Assembly (NCBI GenBank): GCA_003164415.1
Contig: PLTK01000081.1
Span: 1 to 5,710, forward strand
Length of the DNA stretch: 5,710 bases
From: Methanobacterium sp.
GTDB lineage: Archaea; Methanobacteriota; Methanobacteria; Methanobacteriales; Methanobacteriaceae
Direction: 5' to 3'
The translations under genes were made by a program, and so were the position numbers. Shown here piece after piece: positions 1 through 5,288 of the stretch (position 1 is its first letter; each line of letters opens with the position of its first letter). Under the pieces are notes generated by a model that was not told where the DNA came from, made no database searches, and worked only from the letters and a program-made list of their open reading frames with translations.

Positions 1-137
1 AGTTTTTCATTTAAACGGAAGTCTTCATCTGCTGTTTTTTGATTATAGGGCTTGAATTTTTTATATTTTTTTATTTTATTATCTAGCCTGTCTATTTTTG
101 ATTTATCATCTAAAAAAATATGTTTACGTTTTTTCAA
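1..137 (-). CDS. N-terminal fragment of an unidentified protein (possibly Fic-family), TTG start, runs off left edge
   Basis: An open frame on the minus strand begins with TTG at 137-135 and stays open for 45 codons to the window edge. The start is supported by a GGGGAT ribosome-binding site at 148-143, five bases upstream, and by a TATA-like box at 194-187. The peptide begins MKKRKHIFLDDKSKID and is very lysine-rich and charged, predicted helical, with no signal peptide or membrane segment. The stretch around residues 17-45 (LDNKIKKYKKFKP, then an acidic/basic helix ending RLNEK) resembles the helical N-terminus that precedes the SNAIEGN inhibitory motif in many Fic-family AMP-transferases, but that motif would lie outside the window. 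The Fic idea is a weak inference. That a real gene starts here is fairly likely, given the start signals and the absence of stops in AT-rich DNA. Confidence 0.6.
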   Translation of the reverse strand, partial: MKKRKHIFLDDKSKIDRLDNKIKKYKKFKPYNQKTADEDFRLNEK

Positions 138-142
138 ATTTT

Positions 143-148
143 ATCCCC
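143..148 (-). promoter_or_regulatory. Ribosome-binding site that decides the TTG start at 137
   Basis: On the minus strand GGGGAT (148-143) sits five bases before a TTG codon. There is no in-frame ATG near it, so this site is the main reason to accept a TTG start for the truncated gene at the left edge. Confidence 0.5.
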
Positions 149-186
149 TGAAAATACTGTCTTTTTTAATATTTTAAGATTGCAAG

Positions 187-194
187 ATTTATAA
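187..194 (-). promoter_or_regulatory. Candidate TATA box for the left-edge gene
   Basis: TTATAAAT reads on the minus strand at 194-187. An archaeal start site about 25 bases downstream would fall near 165, giving a leader of roughly 28 bases that includes the GGGGAT site. The surrounding DNA is very AT-rich, so chance matches are common. Confidence 0.35.
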
Positions 195-284
195 GGTTAG
201 TGGATTAATAAATCCTGGATTTTAAATAAATGAATATAATGCAGACTGTGCCCATAATAGAATGTTAATGATGTTTATGAATAA

Positions 285-316
285 TTTAAAAATATATAAA
301 GACAAATATCAAAGAT
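285..316 (-). terminator. T-rich terminator region after mpg
   Basis: Just beyond the mpg stop codon, the minus strand runs through several T-clusters (TCTTTGATATTTGTC, then TTTATATATTTTT). Archaeal RNA polymerase terminates on such U-rich runs without a hairpin. No GC-rich stem is visible. The remaining spacer to the left-edge gene (about 138-284) contains only its promoter and a short GGATT/AATCC inverted repeat at 202-221. Confidence 0.4.
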
Positions 317-322
317 AATCCA

Positions 323-964
323 TTATAAACCTTTTAAATCAATATTGGTCCTATAATTTCCGCTGATAAACTCATTACCGTCTAAAAAAAATCTCCATAA
401 CTTATCTTTATACTCTTCTGCATAGTCAATATTTATTCTGGGTGTAGCTACGATTTCTTTATTAGCATCTGATGTGCTGTTTGACAGAATATATAATTCA
501 TTATCGCACAAATCTATTCCATTTAAAAAAGTTTTAATATCAAATGCCTGACAGAGTTTTGAAGGGCCATTTGTTAAATTTTTAAACTTGCTTCTATTAC
601 TATCTGACAAATTAATATTTCTGCGTTTACCCATTAATTCTATTCCTTCACACGGTTTTAAAGCTCTTATGAGTACAGCTTCGGGCATATTCTCTTTTTG
701 AGTTACCACATTAAAACAATAATTATTACCATATACTTGAAAAATATATGCAAACCCCCCAGTTTTAAATAGGGGGTCCATTCTTGGGGTGTGTCGATAT
801 TTATATGAATGTGCCCCTTTATCTTTTGGGCCTTTATATGCTTCTACCTCTACAATTTGGCCTTTAGTAATGCCTTCTGGAGTTTTATGTATTAGATAAC
901 ATCCTAATAATTCTTTTGCAACTAGTATTGTGTCTCTTGTATAGAATGATCTGTCTAGTTTCAT
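323..964 (-). CDS. mpg: 3-methyladenine DNA glycosylase, AAG/MPG family
   Basis: The product (213 residues) is a monofunctional alkyl-purine glycosylase, which flips damaged bases such as 3-methyladenine and hypoxanthine out of DNA and cuts the N-glycosidic bond. The family signature is clear: EVEAYKGPKD (39-48), H52, TPR (59-61), a GGFAYIF...YG block (69-79), CFNVVT (83-88), and AVLIRAL-P followed by an RR pair and NGPSKLC. By alignment with human AAG from memory, E41 matches the catalytic Glu125, Y43 matches Tyr127, H52 matches His136, Y78 matches the intercalating Tyr162 and N85 matches Asn169. The Tyr159 position is Phe (F75), a conservative change. Length is normal for prokaryotic members. 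The ATG lies 3 bases after the tag stop codon and GTGA within the end of tag can serve as ribosome-binding site, so the gene is almost certainly co-transcribed with tag. No large archaeal-specific domain is attached. Confidence 0.95.
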   Translation of the reverse strand: MKLDRSFYTRDTILVAKELLGCYLIHKTPEGITKGQIVEVEAYKGPKDKGAHSYKYRHTPRMDPLFKTGGFAYIFQVYGNNYCFNVVTQKENMPEAVLIRALKPCEGIELMGKRRNINLSDSNRSKFKNLTNGPSKLCQAFDIKTFLNGIDLCDNELYILSNSTSDANKEIVATPRINIDYAEEYKDKLWRFFLDGNEFISGNYRTNIDLKGL

Positions 965-967
965 GGA

Positions 968-1537
968 TTACTCACTGTATAGATCAGAATATCTGAAACA
1001 ATCTACCATATGGTCGTTTACCATGCCTACAGCTTGCATGAAAGCGTAACATATTGTTGGGCCAACAAATTTGAAACCTCTCTTTTTCAAGTAGCGACTC
1101 ATACTTTCAGATTCTGAAGTTGATGATGGTATGTCTTCCATCTTTTTCCACATGTTTTGTTTAGTTGTTCCATCTGTGAATCTCCAGATATAGCTGTCGA
1201 AGCTCCCATATTCCTCTTGGATATCTAATAATGCCGCTGCATTAGTAACAGCAGAGCGAATTTTCAACTTATTACGTACTATACCAGAATTTTCTCGCAA
1301 TTCCTCTATCTTATCTTCGTTGTATACTGCAACTTTTTCGGGTTCAAAATTATCAAATGCTATTCTATAATTATCTCGTTTCCTAAGTATGGTTGTCCAG
1401 CTTAAACCTGCCTGGGCACCTTCTAACACTAGAAATTCGAAAAGAAGCCTGTCATCATGAACAGGAACGCCCCATTCTTTGTCATGATATTCAATCATTA
1501 ATTGATCAGTATTTACCCACGGACAACGTATCTTCAT
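968..1537 (-). CDS. tag: DNA-3-methyladenine glycosylase I
   Basis: The product (189 residues, the usual length) removes 3-methyladenine from DNA as the first step of base-excision repair. It is a helix-hairpin-helix glycosylase with a structural zinc site; the four ligands known from E. coli Tag are all present here as C5, H18, H176 and C180 (the last two in NDHMVDC). The N-terminal block RCPWV...YHDKEWGVP, the LEGAQAGLSW segment (38-47, with E39 and W47 in the base-binding pocket) and KKRGFKFVGPTICYAFMQA near the C-terminus are near-identical to the bacterial family. ATG at 1537 is chosen because the start leads directly into the conserved RC-WV motif; no strong ribosome-binding site precedes it. 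It is the first gene of a two-gene operon with mpg. Tag is commonest in bacteria, so the gene may have entered the archaeal lineage by transfer, which is inference. Confidence 0.96.
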   Translation of the reverse strand: MKIRCPWVNTDQLMIEYHDKEWGVPVHDDRLLFEFLVLEGAQAGLSWTTILRKRDNYRIAFDNFEPEKVAVYNEDKIEELRENSGIVRNKLKIRSAVTNAAALLDIQEEYGSFDSYIWRFTDGTTKQNMWKKMEDIPSSTSESESMSRYLKKRGFKFVGPTICYAFMQAVGMVNDHMVDCFRYSDLYSE

Positions 1538-1600
1538 ATATTTTTATTTATTTTTAACACAATATTTACTTTACCTAATTGCTGTAAATTGAAAAAAAAA

Positions 1601-1610
1601 TTTAAATAAA
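1601..1610 (-). promoter_or_regulatory. Candidate TATA box for the tag-mpg operon
   Basis: TTTATTTAAA reads on the minus strand at 1610-1601, followed by a run of nine T (1600-1592). A start about 25 bases downstream falls near 1580, giving a leader of about 40 bases. The box is also the left arm of an 8-base inverted repeat (1603-1622). Confidence 0.4.
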
Positions 1611-1622
1611 GACTTTTATTTA
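1603..1622. repeat. 8-base inverted repeat in the divergent promoter region
   Basis: TAAATAAA (1603-1610), spacer GACT, then TTTATTTA (1615-1622) form perfect arms. The repeat overlaps the tag TATA box and lies about 25 bases upstream of the TATA box of the divergent hydrolase gene. It could be an operator shared by both promoters or a chance product of AT-rich sequence. Confidence 0.35.
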
Positions 1623-1644
1623 GATATTATTTAGTTTAACAAAT

Positions 1645-1654
1645 TTTATAAATT
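1645..1654 (+). promoter_or_regulatory. Candidate TATA box for the isochorismatase-family gene
   Basis: TTTATAAATT is preceded by the A-rich AACAAA, which could act as a BRE. A start about 25 bases downstream (near 1675) would leave only about 7 bases before the ATG at 1682, making the message nearly leaderless, or about 40 bases before the alternative TTG at 1715. Confidence 0.45.
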
Positions 1655-1681
1655 CTTAAATTCATATATTAGACGTAATAA

Positions 1682-2326
1682 ATGGATGTTTTTAAAATTT
1701 TGGGGGTATTTACCTTGTTTGAATCAAATGGTAGTGAATTAGATTTATTGACCGATAAGAATAGTGTTTTAGTTTTAGTTGATTATCAGCCGACAATGAT
1801 TAAAAGTATAGCTTCAGGAGATAAGACCATCATTAAAAAAGCAGCAGTTCTTGCTGCTAAAGCCGCAAGCATTTTGGATGTACCGGTTGTTTTGTCATCA
1901 ATCAATCCCAAAAGCAATGGAGATGTTTTTCCAGAAATTAGAGAACTCTTTCCAGAGCAGGAGATATTTGCGAGAAAAGTTCCAAGTTTTGATGCATTTG
2001 AAGATCAAGGAACCTATGATGCCGTTAAAAAAACAAATAAGAACAAATTAGTAATATCTGGTCTGTGGACAAGCATGTGTTTCACTTATACAGCCCTTCA
2101 TGCTGTTAAAGATGAGTATGATGTTTATGGATTAATGGATGCTGCTGGTGATTCCACTATAGATGCTCATAATTATGGTGTTAAAAGGATGTTACAAGCG
2201 GGTGTTATTCCAATTACACTAGAATCATTAGTTTCTGAATGGATGCATGATTGGGATAATCCAAAATCAGGGAAACTATTAGAAGAAGTTTATTCAAAGT
2301 ATGGGGCAATGATTGGGATTCATTAA
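1682..2326 (+). CDS. Isochorismatase-family cysteine hydrolase (YcaC-like)
   Basis: The product (214 residues as an ATG start) is a cytoplasmic hydrolase of the isochorismatase/nicotinamidase superfamily, which uses an Asp-basic-Cys triad to cut amide or ester-like bonds. Visible motifs are VLVLVDYQP (29-37, D34 nucleophile-activating), FARK (96-99, R98 or K99 in the basic position), GLWTSMC (127-133, C133 as nucleophile, with the preceding W-T at the family's cis-peptide), and LMDAAGDST (151-159). The pattern DLLT..NSVLVLVDYQPTM plus GLWT..C places it near YcaC and related uncharacterised hydrolases rather than PncA, which carries metal-binding His residues. The substrate cannot be told from sequence. 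The first 20 residues are unlike the family; TTG at 1715, seven bases after GGGGGT, would give a 203-residue protein and may be the real start. It is transcribed divergently from tag and converges on hisF with a 9-base gap. Confidence 0.88.
   Translation: MDVFKILGVFTLFESNGSELDLLTDKNSVLVLVDYQPTMIKSIASGDKTIIKKAAVLAAKAASILDVPVVLSSINPKSNGDVFPEIRELFPEQEIFARKVPSFDAFEDQGTYDAVKKTNKNKLVISGLWTSMCFTYTALHAVKDEYDVYGLMDAAGDSTIDAHNYGVKRMLQAGVIPITLESLVSEWMHDWDNPKSGKLLEEVYSKYGAMIGIH
1702..1717 (+). promoter_or_regulatory. Possible internal ribosome-binding site and TTG start of the hydrolase gene
   Basis: GGGGGT (1702-1707) is seven bases before an in-frame TTG (1715-1717). No comparable site precedes the ATG at 1682. 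Starting here removes 11 residues that have no counterpart in the family. Confidence 0.4.
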
Positions 2327-2337
2327 ATCATATGATT
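2326..2337. repeat. Perfect 12-base palindrome between convergent stop codons
   Basis: AATCATATGATT is its own reverse complement and fills the 9-base gap between the hydrolase stop and the hisF stop, overlapping both by a base or two. It contains no T-run, so it is not an obvious terminator for either gene. Confidence 0.5.
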
Positions 2338-3160
2338 AAAACCGTACAAGAATTCCCCTCTTCTTTAGATGTTCCTTTACTACCTGAACAGGATATTCAT
2401 TAAAATGGAATATACTTGCTGCTAGAGCAGCATCTGCTTTTCCAATTTTAAATGCATCGTATATATGATCAGGGTTACCAACACCACCAGATGCTATTAC
2501 GGGGATATCCAGATTTTTGCTCATTGCACGTGTAAGTTCGAGGTCGTATCCATCTTTTGTTCCATCACGGTCCATACTAGTTAACAGAATTTCTCCGGCC
2601 CCTCTTTTCTGGCATTCAATTGCCCATGATATGGCATCAATTCCTGTAAATTCACGCCCGCCGTATATACTACAATCAAACCAGCAATAACCCTTGTCAG
2701 TCTCAATAACTATCTTATCGGAATTTTCTTTAGGATTTTCAACATATCTCCGTTTAGCATCTATGCCTATGACACAAGCCTGTGATCCTACAACCTTAGA
2801 TGCTTCATTTATAAGATCGGGATTTTGAATGGCTGCAGTGTTAGTAGAACATTTATCTGCACCTGCCCTTAGCATATTAACATAATCTTCAGGTTTTCTA
2901 ATACCTCCACCCACGCAGATAGGTACAAAAACATTCTCTGTTGTGGCTTTAATCACTTCTGCCATAGTTTCCCTTCTTTCATGAGAAGCGGTTATATCAA
3001 GAAATACTATTTCATCTGCGCCATCCTCATAGTACTTTGTTGCAAGTTCAACGGGTTCACCCGCGTATCTTATCTGTTTGAATTCAACTCCTTTAACTAC
3101 CCTACCATTAGGAACGTTAAGATCGCAGTCGAGACATGGTATAATCCTTTTTGCCAGCAT
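2336..3160 (-). CDS. hisF: Imidazole glycerol phosphate synthase, cyclase subunit HisF
   Basis: HisF is the (beta/alpha)8-barrel that, with the glutaminase HisH, turns PRFAR and ammonia into imidazole glycerol phosphate (histidine synthesis) and AICAR (purine synthesis). The catalytic aspartates are D11 (in IIPCLD) and D134 (in IGIDAKR). Phosphate-binding loops are visible at 84-86 (GGG), 194-204 (TSMDRDGTKDG), 222-228 (IASGGVG) and 247-250. The ammonia-gate residues of the Thermotoga enzyme correspond to R5, E50, K103 and E190. At 274 residues it is about 20 longer than bacterial HisF, because of an insertion at about 139-170 that includes C159 and C163; this is typical of euryarchaeal forms. 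ATG at 3160 is preceded by GGGGT. No other his gene is adjacent, so histidine genes appear scattered, and HisH must be encoded elsewhere. It has its own promoter, divergent from the tRNA gene. Confidence 0.97.
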   Translation of the reverse strand: MLAKRIIPCLDCDLNVPNGRVVKGVEFKQIRYAGEPVELATKYYEDGADEIVFLDITASHERRETMAEVIKATTENVFVPICVGGGIRKPEDYVNMLRAGADKCSTNTAAIQNPDLINEASKVVGSQACVIGIDAKRRYVENPKENSDKIVIETDKGYCWFDCSIYGGREFTGIDAISWAIECQKRGAGEILLTSMDRDGTKDGYDLELTRAMSKNLDIPVIASGGVGNPDHIYDAFKIGKADAALAASIFHFNEYPVQVVKEHLKKRGILVRF

Positions 3161-3164
3161 TTTT

Positions 3165-3206
3165 ACCCCATTAAAGTTTATTTACATCGAATTTTTTTAT
3201 ATATGA
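3165..3206 (-). promoter_or_regulatory. hisF: Promoter and ribosome-binding site of hisF
   Basis: On the minus strand CATATATAAAAAA (3205-3193) is a strong TATA candidate. A start about 25 bases downstream (near 3174) gives a leader of only some 14 bases, containing GGGGT (3169-3165) four bases before the ATG. Confidence 0.5.
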
Positions 3207-3312
3207 ATTGGTTGTTTTAAGTTGATATCTTATCTTATAACATAACCATTTTAAGTAGTAAGATCAAAAGTTTGATGTTGTTGCTACAAATTTATAACAA
3301 TGAACAGTTATA

Positions 3313-3324
3313 TTTATTAATATA
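3313..3324 (+). promoter_or_regulatory. Candidate box A (TATA) for the tRNA gene
   Basis: TTTATTAATATA lies about 45 bases before the mature tRNA 5' end. A start 25 bases downstream (about 3344) would leave a 5' leader of roughly 20 bases for RNase P to remove. Archaeal tRNA genes rely on such an upstream box. The spacer between it and the hisF promoter shows nothing else. Confidence 0.4.
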
Positions 3325-3365
3325 TTCTGGTCAAATGATTTTATTCAGTATTCCATAAAGAATTT

Positions 3366-3441
<76 letters not shown>

Positions 3442-3442
3442 C

Positions 3443-3466
3443 TATTTTCAATATTTTTCTTATTTG
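3443..3466 (+). terminator. T-rich terminator after the tRNA gene
   Basis: Directly after the discriminator base the plus strand has clustered T-runs (TATTTTCAATATTTTTCTTATTT). Archaeal tRNA transcripts typically end on such runs, to be trimmed by RNase Z. Confidence 0.5.
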
Positions 3467-3552
3467 CTTAATTAAACTCTAATACTCTTTTCACTTAATT
3501 TAAACCGGCTAAACATGTCAACATCATCAAAAACTTTAAGTTCCTTGAATGT

Positions 3553-3584
3553 ATAATATCAACAATTGTTAATGATAATATCAA
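3553..3584 (+). repeat. Direct repeat flanking a palindrome upstream of the dioxygenase gene
   Basis: ATAATATCAA occurs at 3553-3562 and again at 3575-3584, a 22-base period (about two helical turns). Between and overlapping them is the perfect 10-base palindrome AACAATTGTT (3561-3570). The block lies 25-55 bases before the likely TATA box at 3609-3618, where an activator or repressor could bind. The function is inferred from position only. Confidence 0.4.
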
Positions 3585-3608
3585 AAATATTCAACTTAGT
3601 TTTTTTTC

Positions 3609-3655
3609 TTTAAATAAAAATTATATTAAATGGAAAAAATCATATAAAGGGTGAT
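3609..3655 (+). promoter_or_regulatory. Promoter and strong ribosome-binding site of the dioxygenase gene
   Basis: CTTTAAATAAAA (3609-3620) is a good archaeal TATA candidate; a start near 3638 would give a 20-base leader. GGGTGAT (3649-3655) lies three bases before ATG and matches the complement of the usual archaeal 16S 3' end. It is the best ribosome-binding site in the window and suggests efficient translation. A second AT-rich stretch (TTATATTAAA, 3621-3630) is too close to the start to act alone. Confidence 0.6.
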
Positions 3656-3658
3656 ATA

Positions 3659-4450
3659 ATGGATAAAGAATCATTACCAACCGTTTTTATATCTCATGGA
3701 CCACCTACTTTATTGTTGGAGAATATTCCAGCTAGGGAGTTTTTAAAAGATCTTGGAAAAACTTATAGAAATGTAAATGCAGTCCTTTGCATATCTGCAC
3801 ATTGGATGACTTCAACTCCTACTGTTAATGCTGTTGAAGAGAATGAAACCATACACGACTTCTATGGATTTCCACCCGAACTCTATCAAATGGAATATCC
3901 TGCATCAGGATCCCCGAAATTGGCTCAAAGAACTGCCGATCTAATAAACAATAATGGGTTGGGTTGTGAAATTGATCGTACACGGGGTTTAGATCATGGT
4001 GCGTGGGTTCCTGCTATGTTGATGTTTCCAGATTTGGAGGTACCAATATTACAACTTTCAATACAGCAGCACATGGATCCTGAGGCACATCATAGATTAG
4101 GTAATGCCATAAAATCCTTAAAACATGAAGGGATATTAATTCTGGGTAGTGGAGGTGCAGTCCACCCTTTAGGATATGCCCCACTAAGGCCTGGTGCTAA
4201 AACAGATCAATGGGCTTATGATTTCGATTCATGGCTCACAAAATCTGTTACACAGGGTGATTATTCTGCTTTAATTAATTACAGTAAAGTGGCACCTTAT
4301 CCTGAAAGGGCCCACCCTTATCCTGACCATTATATGCCATTAATCACCACAATGGGTGCAGCAGGTGAAGGGGCTAAGGGTGAAGTGATTCATAATAGTT
4401 GGTTCTGGGGAGATATGGGAATGGGTGCGTATGAATTCAATATTAAATGA
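3659..4450 (+). CDS. Class III extradiol dioxygenase homologue (LigB / DODA-YgiD-like)
   Basis: The product (263 residues, full length for the family) belongs to the LigB superfamily, whose single-domain DODA/YgiD branch cleaves catechol-type rings with Fe(II) or Zn and O2. The family motifs are in order: ISHGPP (11-16), ISAHW (45-49), HDFYGFPPELY (66-76) with YPASGSP, GLDHGAWVP (110-118), LGSGGAVHPLGY (162-173) and HPYPDHYMPL (219-228). By alignment with YgiD, the metal ligands should be H13, H48 and H224, and H169 and H113 line the active site; all are kept, so the protein should be active. No signal peptide or membrane segment is seen. ATG at 3659 is fixed by the GGGTGAT site. A methanogen is a strict anaerobe with no known catechol catabolism, so the in vivo reaction is open: O2 removal, a non-O2 reaction, or a detoxification role are all inference. 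The Fe-S gene follows 49 bases downstream. Confidence 0.9.
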   Translation: MDKESLPTVFISHGPPTLLLENIPAREFLKDLGKTYRNVNAVLCISAHWMTSTPTVNAVEENETIHDFYGFPPELYQMEYPASGSPKLAQRTADLINNNGLGCEIDRTRGLDHGAWVPAMLMFPDLEVPILQLSIQQHMDPEAHHRLGNAIKSLKHEGILILGSGGAVHPLGYAPLRPGAKTDQWAYDFDSWLTKSVTQGDYSALINYSKVAPYPERAHPYPDHYMPLITTMGAAGEGAKGEVIHNSWFWGDMGMGAYEFNIK

Positions 4451-4499
4451 ATATTTTATTATTAAAATTAAATCATAAAAATCTAAAGGGACTATAAAA

Positions 4500-5225
4500 A
4501 TGACATCAGACAAGAACAAACCTAAAATAAGAATAATGAAAGATGGACCCTACATAGTTTCAGGAGCGGTACCACTTATTAAACAGGGAATAGGGACGGA
4601 TGATGAAGGTAATTCTTACCAATGGAGTATGGAAATTAAGTATCCTTTAAAGGACAATTATTCACTTTGTCGGTGTGGAAAATCTAAAAATAAACCATTT
4701 TGTGATGGTACACATTTAAAGATTGAATTTGATGGGACTGAAACAGCAAGTAAAGAACCGTATATGGCTGAAGCAATCGGAACAGACGGACCTGTTTTAA
4801 CATTAACAGATGTATGGCCATTATGTGATCATTCACGATTCTGTCAACGTGCTGGTGGTATAAGGGAGTTAATAGCAAATTCAGATGATCCTAAAGCTAG
4901 AGAACAGGCCATTGAACAGGGAAGTAACTGTCCATCTGGTAGGTTAGTTGTATGGGATAAAAAAACAGGCAAGGCATTAGAACCCGAATTTGAACCTTCC
5001 ATTGTTATGGTACACGATCCACAGAAAAAATGTGAGGGTCCTATATGGGTAAGGGGAGGAATACCAATAGAATCTTTTGATGGAGATATTTACGAAGTTC
5101 GTAATCGTGTAACTCTTTGTCAATGCGGTAAATCTGAAAATAAACCATTTTGTGATGGTAGTCATTGGATTTCAAAGGAAAAATTGGAAGAATGGAGAGT
5201 TAAATGGGATAAAAAAGAAGATTAA
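4500..5225 (+). CDS. Triple Fe-S module protein: CDGSH - YjdI-like 4Fe-4S - CDGSH
   Basis: The 241-residue soluble protein has three predicted cluster sites. The first CDGSH module gives C57, C59, C68 and H72 (CRCGKSKNKPFCDGTH), and the second gives C207, C209, C218 and H222 (CQCGKSENKPFCDGSH); this three-Cys one-His set holds a labile [2Fe-2S] cluster in mitoNEET-type proteins. Between them, LCDHSRFC (108-115) and NCPSGRL (143-149) match the pattern of E. coli YjdI, a divergent 4Fe-4S mono-cluster domain, with C109, C115, C144 and perhaps C178 or H111 as ligands. The N-terminal part (PYIVSGAVPL) matches the strand that commonly precedes CDGSH motifs. Likely role: electron or cluster transfer or redox sensing in the cytoplasm; no partner is certain. 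The start has only a weak site (AAAGGGA, 4485-4491). It lies 49 bases after the dioxygenase gene, so co-transcription is likely, and the AT-rich gap could also hold a second promoter. The two CDGSH coding segments are unusually alike at DNA level. Confidence 0.9.
   Translation: MTSDKNKPKIRIMKDGPYIVSGAVPLIKQGIGTDDEGNSYQWSMEIKYPLKDNYSLCRCGKSKNKPFCDGTHLKIEFDGTETASKEPYMAEAIGTDGPVLTLTDVWPLCDHSRFCQRAGGIRELIANSDDPKAREQAIEQGSNCPSGRLVVWDKKTGKALEPEFEPSIVMVHDPQKKCEGPIWVRGGIPIESFDGDIYEVRNRVTLCQCGKSENKPFCDGSHWISKEKLEEWRVKWDKKED
4665..4710 (+). repeat. First copy of an internal direct repeat in the Fe-S gene
   Basis: This 46-base segment encodes the first CDGSH motif and matches 5115-5160 at 41 of 46 positions, including an identical run of 24 bases (4687-4710 with 5137-5160). 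The copies are exactly 450 bases apart, in the same reading frame. Confidence 0.85.
5115..5160 (+). repeat. Second copy of the internal direct repeat in the Fe-S gene
   Basis: Partner of the 4665-4710 segment, encoding the second CDGSH motif. Five mismatches, four of them clustered in the CxCG codons and one further on. Confidence 0.85.
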
Positions 5226-5245
5226 CTTTTTTTCTCCATTTTCTA
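5224..5245 (+). terminator. T-rich terminator after the Fe-S gene
   Basis: The stop codon is followed at once by AACTTTTTTTCTCCATTTTC, a T7 run plus further T-clusters, the usual archaeal stop signal for the plus-strand operon. Confidence 0.5.
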
Positions 5246-5288
5246 AAAACTATATCAAATTTCCAAATTTAGGGCGATATTTAATTTA

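Noticed and set aside
202..221. GGATT / AATCC / GGATT short repeats as a structured RNA or terminator
   Set aside because: The possible stems have only five pairs and no T-run follows; fits chance in AT-rich spacer DNA.
231..276. Short plus-strand ATG frame of about 12 codons right of a TTTAAATAA box
   Set aside because: The box is only a few bases before the ATG, no ribosome-binding site exists, and the stop comes after a dozen codons.
1851..2051. Second open frame inside the hydrolase gene (+)
   Set aside because: It lies wholly within the well-supported hydrolase gene in another frame, with no family resemblance and no ribosome-binding site.
2981..3220. Plus-strand open frame across the start of hisF
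   Set aside because: Antisense to the conserved N-terminal coding part of hisF and its promoter; the composition is that of a shadow frame.
3514..3555. Thirteen-codon frame beginning ATGTCAACATC after the tRNA gene
   Set aside because: No ribosome-binding site, no promoter at a suitable distance and too short to judge.
4684..4878. Minus-strand open frame inside the Fe-S gene
   Set aside because: Antisense to conserved Cys motifs; no start signals or recognisable protein.
4977..5165. Second minus-strand open frame inside the Fe-S gene
   Set aside because: Same reasoning as for the other antisense frame; aromatic-rich, typical of reversed lysine- and glutamate-rich codons.
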